From Choricystis sp. odSpoLacu1 (Eukaryota > Chlorophyta > Trebouxiophyceae), in assembly GCA_958009055.1 (NCBI GenBank), contig OY253659.1, positions 62,001-126,000 of the forward strand: a stretch of DNA of 64,000 nt, read 5' to 3'. Positions 62,173-64,000 of this stretch are shown piece after piece; the first letter of the stretch is position 1, and every line of letters starts with the position of its first letter. The notes below the pieces were generated by a model. It did not search any database. It was given only the letters and a program-made list of their open reading frames with translations, and was not told the origin of the DNA. The translations under genes were made by a program, and so were the position numbers.

Positions 62173-64000
62173 TCAAACAACTTCCGCAGCACTCGCCCCC
62201 CCGTGCCGCCACACACTCCCGTGCAGCCGCCCCAACGCCTCCCCATCAAACACAAGGGCGTGGGCGGGAGCAGGCACCGTGTCCGCGTCCCCACCATCTG
62301 CCACGGCGCCGTGGGCGGCGACCAGGGCTGAGAGTGTTGCCCGCGCGCGCACGGCGCCGGCCGCGCTGGCCGCCAGCGCGCCTGGTGTGAGGAAGGACGC
62401 GCCTGACGCGGCGGCGCACACCGCCCGCGTGACGGGGAGGGGGGCCAGGGGCAGGCCCAGGGAGAGGCCGTAGAGGGTGGGAGGGGTGGGGGTGGTGGAG
62501 GAGGAGGAAAGGGTGACAAAACGGAGAGCGCCGAGCGTGGTCGTCAAACCAAGCGCGCCCGCCGCGCGGACCAGGCCGGGCGGGGAGGCGACATCAACAT
62601 CTGCCCCGGTGTCAATGTCCACGCCAGCCAGGGTGGCGGGCACGGGGGACGGCAGGGGCAGGGGCACGTCGATCGCGGTGAGCTGGGGCGGCGTGGCGTC
62701 GTCGTCGTCGTCGCCACCCCCGCCCAGAGGCACCGCCAGCACCGCCCCCCGCGCCAGCGCGTCATTCAACGCGGCCAGTAGAAAAGGGGCGCCCACATAG
62801 CTCGCTCCCAGGGCGGAGGGCAGGGGGCGGGAGGCGGCGGCCGGGCGGGGGGGGGCGGTGCCGGCGTCGCTCGGCCACTGCGCGACCAGCACGCCGCGCG
62901 CGCGCGCGCGAGCGGGCGCGGCAGCGCCCGCAGCAGCGTGCCCGCCGGCAGCACGACCGCGCCGGGGGGGCCGGTGCCGGACGCGGTCCACAGGGCGACG
63001 TGCCCCCAGGGGGTGGCGGCGGCGCCGGTGGGGCCGTAGAGGACGGGCGGGGGGCGGGAGGAGGTGAGTGCACCGCGACCATCACCACCACCACCATCCA
63101 CCACCGCCGCCGGCAGCGGGGGCGGCGCGCAGGGCGCCCCCACCACCACGGCAGCATACGAGTGGGCCAGCAGGCGGGCGGCGGCGGGGGGGGCGAGGCC
63201 GGCCAGCGACTCGCGGCGCAGCAGCTCAACCGACGAGACAGAGGAGGGAAGGTCATCGTTTTCGCTCTCATCCCTCTCCTTCTGCGCCGCCGCCACGCCC
63301 GCCTGCAGGCACCGCAACGCCACCGCCAGGGCGGCCGCGCCATCCCCCAGGGAGGCGGCGTCCCCCTCGAACGAGGCGGCGGCGGTGGTGGAAGCGTCCA
63401 GCTGTGTTATGAAGTCTGTCAGATTGGACGCCCCCGCCACCCGCCCCCCCTCAAACAGGGTGACGGCGTGGCGTTGCAGTCCCGGGGCCAGGGCGCCCAC
63501 CATCAGCAGGGAGGCAACGGCCGCATCGACGATGAGGGCCACGCCGTGGGGAGGGGGGGTGGAGGGTGGGGGGGGTGATGACGACGCGGCCGCGTCGCCA
63601 GCGGACACGGCCCCGTCAGCTTCCAGCGCACTGCTGGCCCCACCACCACCAGCCGGCACAATGGTGGCAAACCCCAGCCTCGCCGCGACGCCCACCGCAG
63701 CGGCCACGCGCCCTGCCTCTATTCCCAGCAGATCACCCAACGCGTCCAGCCGGGTCGCCGGCCCCGCCGCCAGCAGGACGGCGTACAGGGCGGCTTCCAA
63801 GGGGTCGGCGTCGGGGGAGGAGGCGGTGGTGGGGGGGGCGGTGGTGGTGGTGCCGCCGCCGGCCGCGGGCGCGGACGCCCCTCTGCGCGCAGACGCGGGC
63901 GTGTGCGGCCGCGACGCCGCCCTGCCACCGTCCCGGTTGCTGACAAATCCCTCCAACGAGGTCACGGTGACGGCGTCGCCCGGGTGGAGGGGGAGGGAGA
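62173..64000 (-). CDS. FAM91: FAM91-family protein, 5' end beyond the window
   Basis: The frame is open through 64000, so the N-terminal part lies outside. Visible FAM91 features: GDAVTVTSLEGFVSNRD, YAVLLAAGPATRLDALGDLLGIE (winged-helix-like), VGVAARLGFATIV, LMVGALAPGLQRHAVTLFEGGRV, SNLTDFITQLD, WGHVALWTASGTGPPGAVVLPAGTLLRALPRPL, then in another frame VLVAQWPSDAG and SYVGAPFLLAALNDALARGAVLAVPL. FAM91A1 bridges golgin-captured vesicles to TBC1D23/WASH machinery in animals; plants keep a homologue. The frame change falls in a (CG)8 run at 62895-62910. One CG unit too many would account for it. Confidence 0.85.
62895..62910 (+). repeat. (CG)8 run with 2-bp frame change (FAM91)
   Basis: LPRPLARARA upstream and GVLVAQWPSD downstream are contiguous FAM91 sequence if one CG unit is removed. 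Confidence 0.8.

Noticed and set aside
1..64000. tRNA, rRNA or snRNA genes
   Set aside because: GGTTCGA-like words (for example near 3763 and 59875) fall inside coding exons and lack cloverleaf partners; no 5S, U2 or U6 signature seen.

Overview
The window is nuclear DNA of a green-lineage (Viridiplantae) eukaryote, most likely a chlorophyte microalga with a compact, visibly GC-rich genome. Three things point there: spliceosomal introns (GT...AG, usually starting GTGAG and ending CCACAG, mostly 70-400 bp); plastid genes (TOC159-type import receptor, CYP97A carotenoid hydroxylase, acyl-ACP thioesterase, GRXS16, LeuD, FAX/TMEM14, an LHC-like one-helix protein, a TAAC-like carrier); and green-lineage families (B3 domain, MKK3 with an NTF2 tail, L-galactose dehydrogenase). 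I saw no tRNA, rRNA, CRISPR array, viral gene or intact mobile element. The species cannot be named from the sequence alone.

Layout. 1-3.6 kb is less GC-rich and looks unlike the rest: two divergent B3-domain paralogues flank a type II GT2 glycosyltransferase. 3.6-17 kb: a Cys-cluster protein of unknown role, CYP97A, the ribosome-assembly GTPase NOG2, a TOC159-type receptor and an acyl-ACP thioesterase. 18-30 kb: an Ala-rich plastid protein, GRXS16, an MKK3-like kinase, RPAP2/Rtr1, N-myristoyltransferase and a PP2C phosphatase. 30-38 kb: FAX/TMEM14, L-galactose dehydrogenase, a possible Utp16-like protein, a secreted N-x-G-repeat protein, an SDR and U2AF35. 38-50 kb: QCR9, EB1, an SMP-C2 membrane-contact protein, a thylakoid-type carrier, a DnaJ-type zinc finger, an amino-acid permease, RPB7 and a Rossmann protein. 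50-64 kb: gamma-glutamyl hydrolase, a nodulin-like MFS carrier, PPP1R11, eL21, LeuD, a complex I ESSS-like subunit, an LHC-like protein, a FAD oxidoreductase, an unknown membrane protein and FAM91 (cut by the right edge).

Genes mostly alternate in divergent pairs with 150-500 bp between start codons (NOG2/TOC159, MKK3/RPAP2, U2AF35/QCR9, EB1/SMP-C2, RPB7/Rossmann, ESSS/LHC-like and others) and short convergent 3' gaps, so shared promoters are likely. The genes are housekeeping and plastid genes rather than one pathway.

Three features stand out. (1) Long C/G homopolymers inside otherwise intact genes repeatedly break the frame in the same sense (one base too many, or two too few). This affects eight confident cases in six genes and one weaker case; the best first explanation is consensus error. 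(2) Many introns are G/T-rich at the 5' end and C/A-rich at the 3' end, with complementary arms that would fold the intron into a hairpin. (3) A perfect 14-bp inverted repeat with an AAAA loop lies upstream of the N-myristoyltransferase gene. Exon limits were worked out by hand from splice motifs and reading-frame continuity and have no transcript support.
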